DNA from: Clostridia bacterium | GTDB lineage: Bacteria > Bacillota > Clostridia > Christensenellales > Aristaeellaceae | Assembly: GCA_017522345.1 (NCBI GenBank) | Contig: JAFWZN010000126.1 | Span: 1 to 33,841, forward strand | DNA: 33,841 bases | Direction of reading: 5' to 3' | Shown: positions 1 to 7,414 of the stretch, in pieces | How the letters are laid out: each line of letters starts with the position of its first letter | How positions within the stretch are numbered: the stretch's first letter is position 1 | Program-made: the position numbers and the translations under genes | The notes under the pieces: model-generated | Database searches by the model: none | What the model saw: only the letters and a program-made list of their open reading frames with translations | What the model was told of the DNA's origin: nothing

Positions 1-141
1 AGAACTGATACTTTATATGGATTACTACAACAACCATCGTATCAAGGCAAAGCTTAAGGGCTTGCCGCCTGCTATTCACAGACAACAAGCCCTCTCGGCT
101 GCCTAATCTATTATTCTGTCTAACTTTTTGGGGTCACTTCA
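1..141 (+). mobile_element. Right end of an IS3-family insertion sequence (IS150-like), truncated by the window edge
   Basis: The window opens inside an insertion sequence. It contains the last codons of an IS3-type transposase (2-106), a short spacer, and a terminal inverted repeat at about 117-141. The repeat begins TGTCTAACTTTTTGGGG and ends in TTCA, the form usual for IS150-group elements. The left end and target duplication lie outside the window. The element ends 20 bp before the sigE stop codon, so it has landed just downstream of the spoIIGA-sigE operon, where many spore formers carry sigG. Element boundaries come from pattern recognition and not from pairing both ends. Confidence 0.8.
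2..106 (+). CDS. IS3-family transposase (OrfB, DDE integrase), C-terminal fragment
   Basis: The open frame at the window edge encodes about 34 residues and a TAA stop. It contains YYNNHRIKAKLKGLPP followed by a short tail ending ALSAA. The tyrosine/asparagine-rich stretch followed by R-I-K-x-K-L-K-G-L-x-P is the characteristic C-terminus of IS3-family OrfB integrases, just beyond the last acidic catalytic residue. The DDE core itself is outside the window, so activity cannot be judged. The inverted repeat starts about 11 bp after the stop, the usual arrangement. Confidence 0.85.
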   Translation, partial: ELILYMDYYNNHRIKAKLKGLPPAIHRQQALSAA

Positions 142-161
142 TTCTTAGCGCCGGTCATTTT

Positions 162-878
162 TTATGCAAGCTTTAATAAATCCCTGTGAAGCTTTCCGAT
201 GATCTTCTTTTCAAGCCTTGATATGTAGCTTTGCGAAATCCCCATCATGTCCGCGACTTCCTTCTGCGTGCGCTCGTTTCCGTCGGTCATGCCGTACCTT
301 AACGATATGATTTCCCTTTCACGAATGGACAGCTTATCAATCGCTTTGTGCAGCGCGCGCTTTTCTTCGTCCGCTTCGATGTCCTTGGAAACAAGGTCAG
401 GCTCTGTTCCCATGATGTCGGACAGAAGAAGCTCATTTCCGTCCCAGTCGGTATTGAGCGGCTCGTCGAACGACACTTCCGTTTTGATGCGGTTGGTGCG
501 GCGCAAAACCATCAGAATCTCATTTTCGATACAGCGGGACGCGTATGTGGCAAGCTTGATCTGACGATCGAGATTGAAGGAATTGACGGCCTTGATCAGG
601 CCGATTGCGCCGATGGAAATCAGATCCTCAATACCGATGCCCGTGTTTTCAAACTTTCTTGCGATGAACACAACCAGCCGCAGGTTTCTTTCAATCAGGC
701 TTGATCTTGCCAACTCGTCTCCCGCGTCTGAACGCCTAACCAGCATTTCTTCCTCGTCCCTCGTAAGCGGCGCGGGCAGCAGATCGCTTCCACCGATATA
801 GGCAACCGTCCCTCTCCGCATCCGAATAATCAGCCCGTACACCGAACGACGAACCGCCTGCTGCGCATAAAGATTCAT
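162..878 (-). CDS. sigE: Pro-sigma-E, mother-cell sporulation RNA polymerase sigma factor
   Basis: 238 residues, essentially the same length as Bacillus subtilis pro-sigma-E (239). Residues 1-27 form a basic/hydrophobic pro-sequence ending in VAYIGG, the region where SpoIIGA cleaves to release active sigma-E. Sigma region 2 follows ([49 protein letters not shown]), then [19 protein letters not shown] and a C-terminal region 4 helix-turn-helix ([20 protein letters not shown]). These are near-identical to sigma-E signatures and separate it from sigma-K, -F and -G. The ATG has a GGAGGGCGAAGA leader and lies 15 bp after spoIIGA, so the two are co-transcribed. Sigma-E drives early mother-cell gene expression after asymmetric division. 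An IS3-type element begins about 20 bp beyond the stop codon. Confidence 0.95.
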   Translation of the reverse strand: MNLYAQQAVRRSVYGLIIRMRRGTVAYIGGSDLLPAPLTRDEEEMLVRRSDAGDELARSSLIERNLRLVVFIARKFENTGIGIEDLISIGAIGLIKAVNSFNLDRQIKLATYASRCIENEILMVLRRTNRIKTEVSFDEPLNTDWDGNELLLSDIMGTEPDLVSKDIEADEEKRALHKAIDKLSIREREIISLRYGMTDGNERTQKEVADMMGISQSYISRLEKKIIGKLHRDLLKLA

Positions 879-893
879 TCTTCGCCCTCCATC

Positions 894-1670
894 CTATTTC
901 GTTTTTGCGCGCGTTTTCGCCGATACGATCGGCGGCGCAAGCGCATGCACGCCCCCGCGCATCTTTCCCGGATAAATTCCTAACCACATATCGGGCGCTT
1001 TTACCCACCTGCCCGAAACATGAACCGTCATCTCATCTGCCCGAAGGCACTTCATTCGCCCGTCGCCTCCAATGGAAGCAAAGGCCGCCTCCCGCAGATT
1101 TCCTTCGCCTGCGGCGCGCGCCATGATTTTCTCTCCAAGCGCGTCTTCATCCGCAATCAGGACGGGAAGCGCGCTCAACGGCTCCTTCAGCAGGTTCCCC
1201 GTGTCGACGATGGCGGTAAATTCCGCTGATGCATCCCGATAGCGGACGCGAAAGCGAACCGAATGATCGCATGCGCTTTGCTCGAAAGCCCCCTTCAAGG
1301 CAGATAAGCTGACCGAACCCAAAAGGACGCCGAGCAGACCCGATAAAAGCGTTCCGCCGCCAAAGAGCGCGCACAGCCTGACGACCGAGCCGAGTACAAA
1401 TATGCCTGCAAGCGCGATCAGGATGGTTCTAAAAAACAATCTTTTGTCCCGTGAAGGAAACGCAATCAGCGAAATTACCATAAACGCCGCCGCATGAAAA
1501 ATCATTTTCCCGCGAAAAAACGCGCTGAAAAGCGCATATCCGCTTCCGAGCGAGGCGGCAAAGCAAAGCCGTTTGATCGAAAAAAACCATGTGCCTCTCG
1601 CGGCAAGATACAGAAAAAGGAAATCCATCAGGAAATTGATCAGCAGATATTCCTCGATTGCCACCCGCAT
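894..1670 (-). CDS. spoIIGA: SpoIIGA, membrane-bound aspartic protease that processes pro-sigma-E
   Basis: 258 residues, slightly shorter than B. subtilis SpoIIGA (309). The N-terminal ~125 residues are strongly hydrophobic with about five membrane spans (EEYLLINFLMDFLFLYLAAR at the start). The C-terminal half is soluble and carries IVDTGN around D156, the catalytic D-T/S-G motif of this unusual aspartic protease, followed by L-K-E-P-L-S-x-L-P-V as in the family. It cleaves the pro-sequence from sigma-E after a signal from the forespore. The ATG at 1668-1670 is preceded by GGAGGG 12 bp upstream, a slightly long spacing. Position directly upstream of sigE, together with Spo0A boxes at its promoter, supports the call. 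Confidence 0.92.
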   Translation of the reverse strand: MRVAIEEYLLINFLMDFLFLYLAARGTWFFSIKRLCFAASLGSGYALFSAFFRGKMIFHAAAFMVISLIAFPSRDKRLFFRTILIALAGIFVLGSVVRLCALFGGGTLLSGLLGVLLGSVSLSALKGAFEQSACDHSVRFRVRYRDASAEFTAIVDTGNLLKEPLSALPVLIADEDALGEKIMARAAGEGNLREAAFASIGGDGRMKCLRADEMTVHVSGRWVKAPDMWLGIYPGKMRGGVHALAPPIVSAKTRAKTK

Positions 1671-1702
1671 CCTTTGGGACAGCCCTCCTTTTTACGTGGG
1701 CA

Positions 1703-1747
1703 ATTATACGAAAGAGGGACACGGTTTATCTGCCGCCCGGTGTCGAA
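1703..1747 (-). promoter_or_regulatory. Predicted spoIIG promoter: TATAAT with a Spo0A box just upstream
   Basis: On the minus strand a perfect TATAAT lies at 1708-1703, about 33 bp before the spoIIGA start. No good -35 sits 17 bp upstream. Instead an exact Spo0A box (plus-strand TGTCGAA, 1741-1747) lies about 45-51 bp upstream of the inferred transcription start near 1696. A good -10, a poor or displaced -35 and an adjoining 0A box is the known design of the Spo0A-activated spoIIG promoter of B. subtilis. Start site and activation are inferred. Confidence 0.7.
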
Positions 1748-1899
1748 AAAAAAGCGCCCGCTTTCGACATTTCGACTCGTAAACCCATGCGTTTTCGACA
1801 CGCCCCGATTAAACCGCAAATCCAATTTTGGGAAACGACTGCGCTAAAAGCCGAAAAAACAATTCGACAGTTCGACACGCAGAATGTCGAACCGTCGAA
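1741..1899. promoter_or_regulatory. Cluster of Spo0A (0A) boxes between spoIIGA and the J-domain gene
   Basis: Exact 0A boxes (TGTCGAA or its complement TTCGACA) occur at 1741-1747, 1763-1769, 1794-1800, 1863-1869, 1871-1877 and 1885-1891. One-mismatch boxes occur at 1771-1777 (TTCGACT) and 1893-1899 (CGTCGAA). The distal four form a 41-bp palindrome (1861-1901: 17-bp arms with one mismatch, 7-nt centre). Two tandem pairs, 1763/1771 and 1863/1871, share an 8-bp repeat period. A 7-mer is expected about four times on both strands in the whole window by chance, so six in 150 bp is a strong cluster. Spo0A~P control of spoIIG is established in Bacillus; control of the divergent gene is inference. 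Confidence 0.85.
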
Positions 1900-1986
1900 T
1901 TTTCACACAGAAAAACCTATGATTTTACATTTTCAGCCATTGTGCGGCGCGCGTATCCTTTCACATACCGCCTCTATTGACAAAAA

Positions 1987-1995
1987 TGGTATAAT
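1987..1995 (+). promoter_or_regulatory. Extended -10 promoter for the J-domain gene
   Basis: TGGTATAAT at 1987-1995 is a consensus extended -10 (TGnTATAAT). A TTGACA at 1977-1982 is only 7 bp upstream and cannot serve as its -35. The predicted start near 2002 leaves a ~24-nt leader containing the GGGGA ribosome-binding sequence, which favours the TTG start at 2026. Confidence 0.6.
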
Positions 1996-2025
1996 GAACG
2001 TAACGATAAATTGGGGATGTTTTTA

Positions 2026-2562
2026 TTGACCGAATTCCATCGCACATTAAACGTGCCCGACAACGCCTCCGAGGCTGAAATCCGTTGTGCGTATCGAACG
2101 CTTGCGCGGAAATGGCACCCGGATCGTTTTCAGGAAGGGCCGGAACGCGCTTGGGCGGAAAAACAGATGATCGAAATCAATCAGGCGTACAACCAGCTGA
2201 TTCGTCGCTGTAAACTCGCGCCCCCTGCGTCTCCCATGGAGCGTTTCAAGGAAGTCCGGCTTCTGATCGAAGCGGGACAGCTTTCTCGCGCAAGGCAGCT
2301 TATGTGCGCGATGGACGAAAGAAGCGCCGAGTGGAATTATCATTTCGGTCAGATGCTCTTAAAAAGAAACGATTACGAAAAAGCCGCGGTATATCTGAAA
2401 ATCGCCGTTCGGCAGGCGCCGGACAATCAGGAATACAAGCGTGTTTTGGAAAAGGCGGAAGCGTATTTGAACAAAACCCGCTTGGGCGGCGTTCTCAAGA
2501 AAATTCGCAGTCTGCATTTTCCAAAGAAACTCAAACGTCCCGACACGAAGAAGGACGAATAA
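2026..2562 (+). CDS. J-domain (DnaJ-like) protein with TPR-like C-terminus
   Basis: About 178 residues. Residues 1-65 are a J domain with the HPD tripeptide at about 31-33 (RKWHPDRF), flanked by a helix II of the A-Y-R-x-L-A-x-K type. J domains stimulate the ATPase of DnaK-type Hsp70. The glycine-rich and zinc-finger regions of true DnaJ are absent. The C-terminal half has a tetratricopeptide-like helix pair (NDYEKAAVYLKIAVRQAPDN), so it is an accessory co-chaperone and not DnaJ itself. I chose TTG at 2026 because GGGGA lies 9 bp upstream and the J domain then starts immediately. An ATG at 2017 and a TTG at 2011 are in frame but lack a Shine-Dalgarno sequence. It is divergent from spoIIGA across the 0A-box region, and arsR follows 11 bp later. 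The client is unknown. Confidence 0.82.
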   Translation: MTEFHRTLNVPDNASEAEIRCAYRTLARKWHPDRFQEGPERAWAEKQMIEINQAYNQLIRRCKLAPPASPMERFKEVRLLIEAGQLSRARQLMCAMDERSAEWNYHFGQMLLKRNDYEKAAVYLKIAVRQAPDNQEYKRVLEKAEAYLNKTRLGGVLKKIRSLHFPKKLKRPDTKKDE

Positions 2563-2573
2563 ACGGAGTGTGT

Positions 2574-2933
2574 ATGAATAAATTCATCTGCGACATTAAT
2601 TTAACTCACCCCCATTCCATCGCCGCAGCTAAGGCGGGTATGCCGAAGGAAGAGGAAGTCGTCCTGCTTTCCTCCATCTTTAAGGTTTTAAGCGACCCTA
2701 CGCGCGTAAAGCTGCTTCTCGCCATGAAGGATCAGGAAATGTGCGTGTGCGATCTGGCTGCGGTTCTTAATATGACCAAATCCGCCATTTCCCATCAGCT
2801 GAAAACCATGAAGGAATGCCATGTAGTAAAGTCCCGCCGCGACGGCAAAAACATTTTCTATTCTCTGGACGATCAGCATGTGACCGATATCATCAGCCTC
2901 GCAAGGGTGCATGTTGGACATACAAAATCATAA
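2574..2933 (+). CDS. ArsR/SmtB-family metal-sensing repressor (CadC/SmtB-like)
   Basis: 119 residues with a winged helix-turn-helix (FKVLSDPTRVKLLLAM, then MTKSAISHQLKTMK). Two known metal-site signatures are visible. CVC at 57-59 lies in the recognition-helix region, as in CadC/ArsR (ELCVCDL). D100-x-H102 followed by H113-x-x-H116 lies in the last helix and matches the DxHx10HxxE/H zinc site of SmtB/CzrA. Cys6 could supply an extra ligand, as the N-terminal cysteines do in CadC. Such proteins repress efflux operons until Zn, Cd or Pb binds. The next operon encodes a Zn/Cd/Pb-type ATPase and has inverted repeats at its promoter. The ATG at 2574 follows ACGGAG at short spacing; an in-frame GTG at 2568 is possible. 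Confidence 0.88.
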   Translation: MNKFICDINLTHPHSIAAAKAGMPKEEEVVLLSSIFKVLSDPTRVKLLLAMKDQEMCVCDLAAVLNMTKSAISHQLKTMKECHVVKSRRDGKNIFYSLDDQHVTDIISLARVHVGHTKS

Positions 2934-2940
2934 AATTGAA

Positions 2941-2967
2941 GGCGCGGATCGATTCCGCGCCCTTTTT
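2941..2967 (+). terminator. Rho-independent terminator after arsR
   Basis: Perfect 8-bp GC-rich stem (GGCGCGGA 2941-2948 with TCCGCGCC 2954-2961), 5-nt loop, then CTTTTT. It separates arsR from the metal-efflux operon, so the regulator and its likely target are separate transcripts. Confidence 0.88.
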
Positions 2968-2971
2968 CCTA

Positions 2972-3028
2972 TTGACAATTGAGCAGGTATTCAACTATAA
3001 TATAAACAGTTGAGTATTCACTCAACTG
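2972..3028 (+). promoter_or_regulatory. Promoter and inverted-repeat operators of the metal-efflux operon
   Basis: TTGACA at 2972-2977 and TATAAT at 2996-3001 with an 18-bp spacer form a strong sigma-A-type promoter. Immediately downstream is a perfect 9-bp inverted repeat, CAGTTGAGT (3007-3015) and ACTCAACTG (3020-3028), with a 4-bp centre, placed to block initiation. A looser TTGAG...TTCAA repeat lies between -35 and -10 (about 2979-2994). Position and symmetry suit an ArsR-family operator, and the adjacent arsR product is the obvious candidate ligand. Binding is inferred. Confidence 0.75.
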
Positions 3029-3051
3029 TAAACATGAAGGAGGACAGATTT

Positions 3052-3273
3052 ATGAAGAAAACGCTTCTTTTAAACGGTTTATGCTGCGCGCATTGCGCCG
3101 CAAAAATAGAAAGAGCCGTCGGAAAGCTGGACGGCGTGGTATCCACAAATCTGAATTTCATGACCGCAAAGCTCTCCATCGAAGCGATGGAGGCAAAAAT
3201 GGAGTCCGTTCTCGCCGAAGCCGAAAAAATCATCAAAAAGGTGGAGCGCGATATCGAGATTAAGAGGATCTGA
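3052..3273 (+). CDS. Free-standing heavy-metal-associated (HMA) domain protein, metallochaperone
   Basis: 73 residues forming one HMA ferredoxin-like domain. The metal loop reads GLCCAHCAAKIE, with the paired cysteines of the CxxC motif plus an extra preceding Cys. The same loop type sits at the N-terminus of many Zn/Cd/Pb-exporting P-type ATPases. It would deliver metal to, or regulate, the ATPase encoded 2 bp downstream, which lacks its own HMA domain. I start at ATG 3052 because AAGGAGG lies 8 bp upstream; the frame stays open back to 3010, but that lies in the operator. Metal specificity cannot be read directly. Copper (CopZ-like) is less likely given the partner ATPase. Confidence 0.85.
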   Translation: MKKTLLLNGLCCAHCAAKIERAVGKLDGVVSTNLNFMTAKLSIEAMEAKMESVLAEAEKIIKKVERDIEIKRI

Positions 3274-3275
3274 CG

Positions 3276-5120
3276 ATGCGCGGACATATGAAAAGAATGC
3301 TTCAGGCTGCGCTGGGACTGGTCTTTTTGATCCCTGCGCTCATTGTCAAAGACACGTATATTTCCCTTGCATTATACATACTTGCTCTTCTTTCATCGGG
3401 CGGCACGGTTTTATTAAGCGCGCTTCGAAATCTTTTTTCAGGAGAAATCTTCGACGAAAACCTGTTAATGGCGCTCGCTGCAGCAGGTGCATTCTGTATC
3501 GGCGAATACCCGGAAGCCGTCTCTGTCATGCTGCTTTACCAGATCGGCGAGACCTTTCAGGCTTATGCGGTTGGACGATCCAGAAAATCCATTCAGTCGC
3601 TTATGGATATCCGGCCGGATCACGCCAATATTGAATCAGACGGCGAGATTATCGAAGTCGACCCGGCGGATGTTCATCCGGGCGATGTTTTCATCGTCAA
3701 AATGGGGGAAAGAATTCCGCTGGACGGCAGGATTATCAAAGGCGAAACCTCCATCGACGTGTCCGCCTTAACGGGCGAATCCGTACCCAGAGACGTAAAA
3801 GAGGGCGACGAAGTATTAAGCGGCTCGATCAATCTGACCGGCATGATCCGCGCGGAAGCCATCAAAGAATTTGAAGATTCCACCGCGAGCAAAATTTTGG
3901 ATCTTGTCGAAAACGCCGCAAGCAAAAAAGCGAAATCCGAATATTTCATCACCTCCTTTGCCCGCTGGTATACGCCGACAGTCGTCATTTCAGCGCTTCT
4001 TCTGGCCGCCCTACCGCCCATTTTTCTTCCCGGCGCAGTGTTCTCCGATTGGCTGTACCGCGCGCTCACGTTCCTTGTCATCAGCTGTCCCTGCGCGCTG
4101 GTGATTTCCGTCCCGCTTTCCTATTTTGCCGGCCTTGGCCGCGCGTCGCGATTCGGCATTCTCATCAAGGGCAGCAATTACCTGGATGCGCTTTCCAAGA
4201 TCAATTCGGTCGTCTTTGATAAAACCGGAACGCTCACCAAAGGCGTTTTCAAGGTTCAAAGCGTTCATGCCGAAACGCTTTCCGATGCCGAAATCCTGAC
4301 CTACGCCGCGCACGCCGAAAATTTCTCGCGCCATCCTATCGCCGAAGCGATTCAAAAAGCAGCGGAAGGATTCATCGACGTCAGCAGGATTTCATCGGTT
4401 TCGGAGCTTCCGGGGCTCGGCGTTTTCGCCGTCGTTGACGGACACGAAGTCGCTTGCGGAAATCACCGTCTTTTGGAATCGCAGAATCTGCCGATGCCCG
4501 AGTTCGCGCAATCCCAAACGACGGTATTCGTCTTGATCGACGGGAAATATGAAGGCGCAATCACGCTGGCGGACGTAGTCAAGCCCGAGGCTGCTTTATC
4601 CATTCAAAAGCTTCGCGCGCTGGGCGTTAAGCGTCTTGCCATGCTGACCGGCGATAAAAAAGAGGTCGGCCAAAGGGTCGCCCGCGACCTAAATTTGGAC
4701 GAAGCAGCAACCGAGCTTCTTCCGGGCGACAAGGTGTCCGAGTTCGAACGCCTCATTGAAGGCGCGCCCAAAAAGACAAAAACCGCCTTTGTCGGAGACG
4801 GCATGAACGACGCGCCCGTTCTGGCCCGCGCAGACGTCGGAATCGCCATGGGGTCGCTCGGAAGCGACGCAGCCATCGAGGCTGCGGACGTCGTCATCAT
4901 GACGGACGAACTTACCCGCATTCCCGAAGCCATTGAGCTTTCAAAGGCCACAAACCGAATCGTTGTTCAGAATATCGTCTTTTCCCTTTTCGTCAAATTC
5001 CTCGTTCTTGCTCTCTCCGCCTTCGGCTTTGCCTCCATGTGGGCGGCGGTCTTTGCAGACGTGGGCGTATGCGTAATTGCGATTCTGAACGCAATGCGGC
5101 TTTTGAAGAGAAACGAATGA
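3276..5120 (+). CDS. P1B-type heavy-metal-translocating ATPase (Zn/Cd/Pb exporter type) lacking an N-terminal HMA domain
   Basis: 614 residues. It has two N-terminal membrane helix pairs, the actuator motif LTGES (165-169), the membrane metal motif CPC (271-273), the phosphorylated aspartate D315 in DKTGTLT, the P1B-specific HP (353-354), and the hinge GDGMND (507-512). The last membrane helix contains an aspartate (FADVG, D595) and N-A-M-R-L-L, typical of the Zn/Cd/Pb (ZntA/CadA) subgroup and not the Cu subgroup. The usual N-terminal HMA domain is missing and is encoded as the separate upstream gene. ATG 3276 has AAGAGG upstream; an ATG at 3288 is a weaker alternative. It would export divalent metal across the cytoplasmic membrane, under the inverted-repeat operator upstream. 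Confidence 0.92.
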   Translation: MRGHMKRMLQAALGLVFLIPALIVKDTYISLALYILALLSSGGTVLLSALRNLFSGEIFDENLLMALAAAGAFCIGEYPEAVSVMLLYQIGETFQAYAVGRSRKSIQSLMDIRPDHANIESDGEIIEVDPADVHPGDVFIVKMGERIPLDGRIIKGETSIDVSALTGESVPRDVKEGDEVLSGSINLTGMIRAEAIKEFEDSTASKILDLVENAASKKAKSEYFITSFARWYTPTVVISALLLAALPPIFLPGAVFSDWLYRALTFLVISCPCALVISVPLSYFAGLGRASRFGILIKGSNYLDALSKINSVVFDKTGTLTKGVFKVQSVHAETLSDAEILTYAAHAENFSRHPIAEAIQKAAEGFIDVSRISSVSELPGLGVFAVVDGHEVACGNHRLLESQNLPMPEFAQSQTTVFVLIDGKYEGAITLADVVKPEAALSIQKLRALGVKRLAMLTGDKKEVGQRVARDLNLDEAATELLPGDKVSEFERLIEGAPKKTKTAFVGDGMNDAPVLARADVGIAMGSLGSDAAIEAADVVIMTDELTRIPEAIELSKATNRIVVQNIVFSLFVKFLVLALSAFGFASMWAAVFADVGVCVIAILNAMRLLKRNE

Positions 5121-5135
5121 AAAGAGAGACCATCC

Positions 5136-5618
5136 ATGAAGATCAGATACGCTACCTTAAACGACTTAAACGCTATCGCAGATCTTGAAAAAGCTTGCTT
5201 TCCGCCGCTTGAAGCCGCGCCGATTGAAAGCTTTAAAAAGCGCCTGAACGTCTTCCCAAATCATTTCTGGCTTATGTACGAGGGAAACATGCTCGTTTCC
5301 TGCGTGAACGGCTTTGCAACAAACGAAGAAATCCTGACGGATGAAATGTTTGAAAATGCCGGCATGCACGATGAAAACGGCGCATGGCAGATGATTTTCG
5401 GCGTTCTCACGCACCCCGATCACCGTATGAAGGGATACGCGACCAAGCTTTTAATGCGCGCGATTGACGACGCCAAAGCGCAGAAGCGAAAGGGCGTCAT
5501 TCTCACGTGCAAGCCCGCGCTCATCCCGTTTTACGCGCGGCTCGGGTTTATCGACGAAGGCGTTTCTCCCTCCGAGCACGGCGGCGCGCTCTGGCATCAG
5601 ATGCGCATTCCCTTTTAA
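5136..5618 (+). CDS. GNAT-family N-acetyltransferase
   Basis: 160 residues with a GNAT fold. The beta4 strand (AWQMIFGVLTHPDHR) leads into the acetyl-CoA pyrophosphate loop R-x-K-G-Y-A (97-102), and FYARLGF near the C-terminus is the usual alpha4/beta7 signature. N-terminal ADLEKACFPPLEAA resembles the arylalkylamine N-acetyltransferase-like branch, but the substrate cannot be assigned. It follows the ATPase by 15 bp with AAAGAGAG before the ATG, and a terminator follows, so it is probably the last gene of the metal-efflux transcript. No link to metal handling is evident. Confidence 0.85.
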   Translation: MKIRYATLNDLNAIADLEKACFPPLEAAPIESFKKRLNVFPNHFWLMYEGNMLVSCVNGFATNEEILTDEMFENAGMHDENGAWQMIFGVLTHPDHRMKGYATKLLMRAIDDAKAQKRKGVILTCKPALIPFYARLGFIDEGVSPSEHGGALWHQMRIPF

Positions 5619-5640
5619 GCGGCAAATTCGCCGCTTTTTT
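5617..5640 (+). terminator. Rho-independent terminator of the metal-efflux operon
   Basis: AAGCGGC (5617-5623) pairs with GCCGCTT (5630-5636) around a 6-nt loop and runs into TTTTTT. The stem begins at the acetyltransferase stop codon. Confidence 0.88.
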
Positions 5641-5672
5641 GCGTATTTAAATCAAAATATGCCAAATCAATG

Positions 5673-5701
5673 TTTATCTTTAACTGAAAAAAGGGTATAA
5701 T
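5673..5701 (+). promoter_or_regulatory. Promoter of the PPi-phosphofructokinase gene
   Basis: A perfect TATAAT at 5696-5701 is preceded at 17 bp by TTTATC (5673-5678), a partial -35. Transcription would start near 5708, about 40 nt before the gene. Confidence 0.6.
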
Positions 5702-5747
5702 ACTCATGGAGCAGTCTATCCAATTGAAATTTAAGGAGTGTTTACAG

Positions 5748-7406
5748 ATGAAACTTTCTCCCCTTCAGATTGCGAGATATCAGTACAATCCCAAGCTTCC
5801 GGGCATGCTCAGAAACGGCATCTCTGAAATTTGCGTAAAGAACGGCGCGCCCACCGAAAGCGTAGCCGATCAGGAAAAGATCAAGGCTCTGTTCCCCAAC
5901 ACCTACGGCAAGAATGAAATCACCTTCCAGAAGGGCGAAAATACTTCTCCCGCCAAGAAGCAGATCGTCGGCGTTATCCTCTCCGGCGGTCAGGCCCCCG
6001 GCGGACACAACGTTATCTCCGGTCTGTACGACGCGCTCAAGGCCACGAGCCCCGAGAACGAGCTTTACGGCTTCAAGGGCGGCCCCAGCGGTCTGATTGA
6101 CGACGACTTTATCGTATTTACCGACGAATACATCAATCAGTACAGAAATACCGGCGGTTTCGACATCATCGGCTCCGGCAGAACCAAGCTTGAGACCGAA
6201 GAGCAGTTCAAAATTGTTGCCGAAAACTGCAAAAAGCACGCAATCACCGCCATCGTAATCATCGGCGGCGACGACTCCAACACCAACGCTGCGGTTCTGG
6301 CCGAGTATTTTGCCGCCAACAACACCGGCGTTCAGGTCATCGGCTGCCCCAAGACCATCGACGGCGACCTGAAGAACGAAGACATCGAATGCTCCTTCGG
6401 CTTCGACACCGCCACCAAGACCTATTCCGAATTGATCGGCAACATCGAGCGCGACGCCAACTCCGCCAAGAAGTACTGGCACTTCGTAAAGGTTATGGGC
6501 CGCTCTGCTTCTCACGTCGCCCTTGAGTGCGCGCTTGAGACCCAGCCCAACATCTGCTTAATCGGCGAAGAAGTTGCCGAAAAGAAGATGTCCCTTGCCC
6601 AGATCACCGATTACATCGCTGATTCCGTAGCCGCCCGCGCTGCCAAGGGCATGAACTTCGGTCTTGCCATCATCCCCGAGGGCATCGTAGAATTCGTTCC
6701 CGAGTTCTCCATGCTGATCGCCGAAATCAACGAGCTCTTAGCCGGCGAAAAGGCCGACGCCTTCAACGCCCTCGCTGCCTGGGAAGAGAAGTACGCCTTC
6801 ATCAAAAACGGCCTCACCGAGGAAGCCTTCAAGGTATTTGAACTCCTGCCCGCCGGCATCCAGCAGCAGCTCTTCCTCGAGCGCGACCCGCACGGCAACG
6901 TTCAGGTTTCCCTGATTGAGTCCGAGAAGCTCTTCTCTGAAATGGTCAAAAAGAACCTGGCCGCCCGCAAAGCCGCAGGCACCTACAAGGGCAAGTTCTC
7001 CCCCCTCCATCACTTCTTCGGCTATGAAGGCCGCTGCGCTTTCCCGTCCAATTTCGACGCGGACTACTGCTACTCCCTCGGCTACAACGCCTTCATGCTC
7101 ATTCAGTACGGCTACACCGGATACCTCTCCAAGGTTTCCAACCTCTCCAAGCCCGCTGAGGAGTGGGTTGCCGGCGGCATGCCCATCACCAAGATGATGA
7201 ACATCGAACGCCGTCACGGCGCAGATAAGCCCGTTATCAGAAAGGCTCTGGTCGAGCTCGACGGCGCTCCCTTCAAGTTCTTTGCCGCTCACAGAGACGA
7301 GTGGGCCGTTGAAACCTGCTTCACCTTCCCCGGCGCTATCCAGTACTTTGGACCTTCCGAAGTCTGCGACCTCACCACCCACACCCTCGCGCTTGAGAAG
7401 GCTTAA
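5748..7406 (+). CDS. pfp: Diphosphate--fructose-6-phosphate 1-phosphotransferase (PPi-dependent phosphofructokinase, long form)
   Basis: 552 residues, the length of the long PPi-PFK clade. It transfers phosphate reversibly from pyrophosphate to fructose 6-phosphate, saving ATP in glycolysis. Seen in the sequence: the phosphate-binding loop [14 protein letters not shown] (75-88), GGDD at 173-176, PKTIDGDL at 201-208 and [14 protein letters not shown]. In GGDD the second Asp replaces the Gly of ATP-dependent enzymes, and together with Lys202 this marks PPi as donor. I start at ATG 5748 with AAGGAG 9 bp upstream; the frame is open to 5706, but that overlaps the predicted transcription start. Codon use is strongly biased, with C-ending codons dominant as in groEL, suggesting high expression. 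Own promoter and terminator. Confidence 0.95.
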   Translation: MKLSPLQIARYQYNPKLPGMLRNGISEICVKNGAPTESVADQEKIKALFPNTYGKNEITFQKGENTSPAKKQIVGVILSGGQAPGGHNVISGLYDALKATSPENELYGFKGGPSGLIDDDFIVFTDEYINQYRNTGGFDIIGSGRTKLETEEQFKIVAENCKKHAITAIVIIGGDDSNTNAAVLAEYFAANNTGVQVIGCPKTIDGDLKNEDIECSFGFDTATKTYSELIGNIERDANSAKKYWHFVKVMGRSASHVALECALETQPNICLIGEEVAEKKMSLAQITDYIADSVAARAAKGMNFGLAIIPEGIVEFVPEFSMLIAEINELLAGEKADAFNALAAWEEKYAFIKNGLTEEAFKVFELLPAGIQQQLFLERDPHGNVQVSLIESEKLFSEMVKKNLAARKAAGTYKGKFSPLHHFFGYEGRCAFPSNFDADYCYSLGYNAFMLIQYGYTGYLSKVSNLSKPAEEWVAGGMPITKMMNIERRHGADKPVIRKALVELDGAPFKFFAAHRDEWAVETCFTFPGAIQYFGPSEVCDLTTHTLALEKA

Positions 7407-7414
7407 ATAGACGT

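Noticed and set aside
1977..1995. TTGACA and TATAAT close together upstream of the J-domain gene, looking like a full promoter
   Set aside because: Only 7 bp separate the hexamers, too few for sigma-A recognition. The extended -10 (TGGTATAAT) explains the promoter without the TTGACA.
5742..6515. Long open frame (about 257 codons) on the minus strand inside pfp
   Set aside because: Glycine/valine/alanine-rich translation with no domain, no ribosome binding site, and wholly antisense to a well-supported gene with strong codon bias. Such antisense frames are a by-product of C-ending codons.
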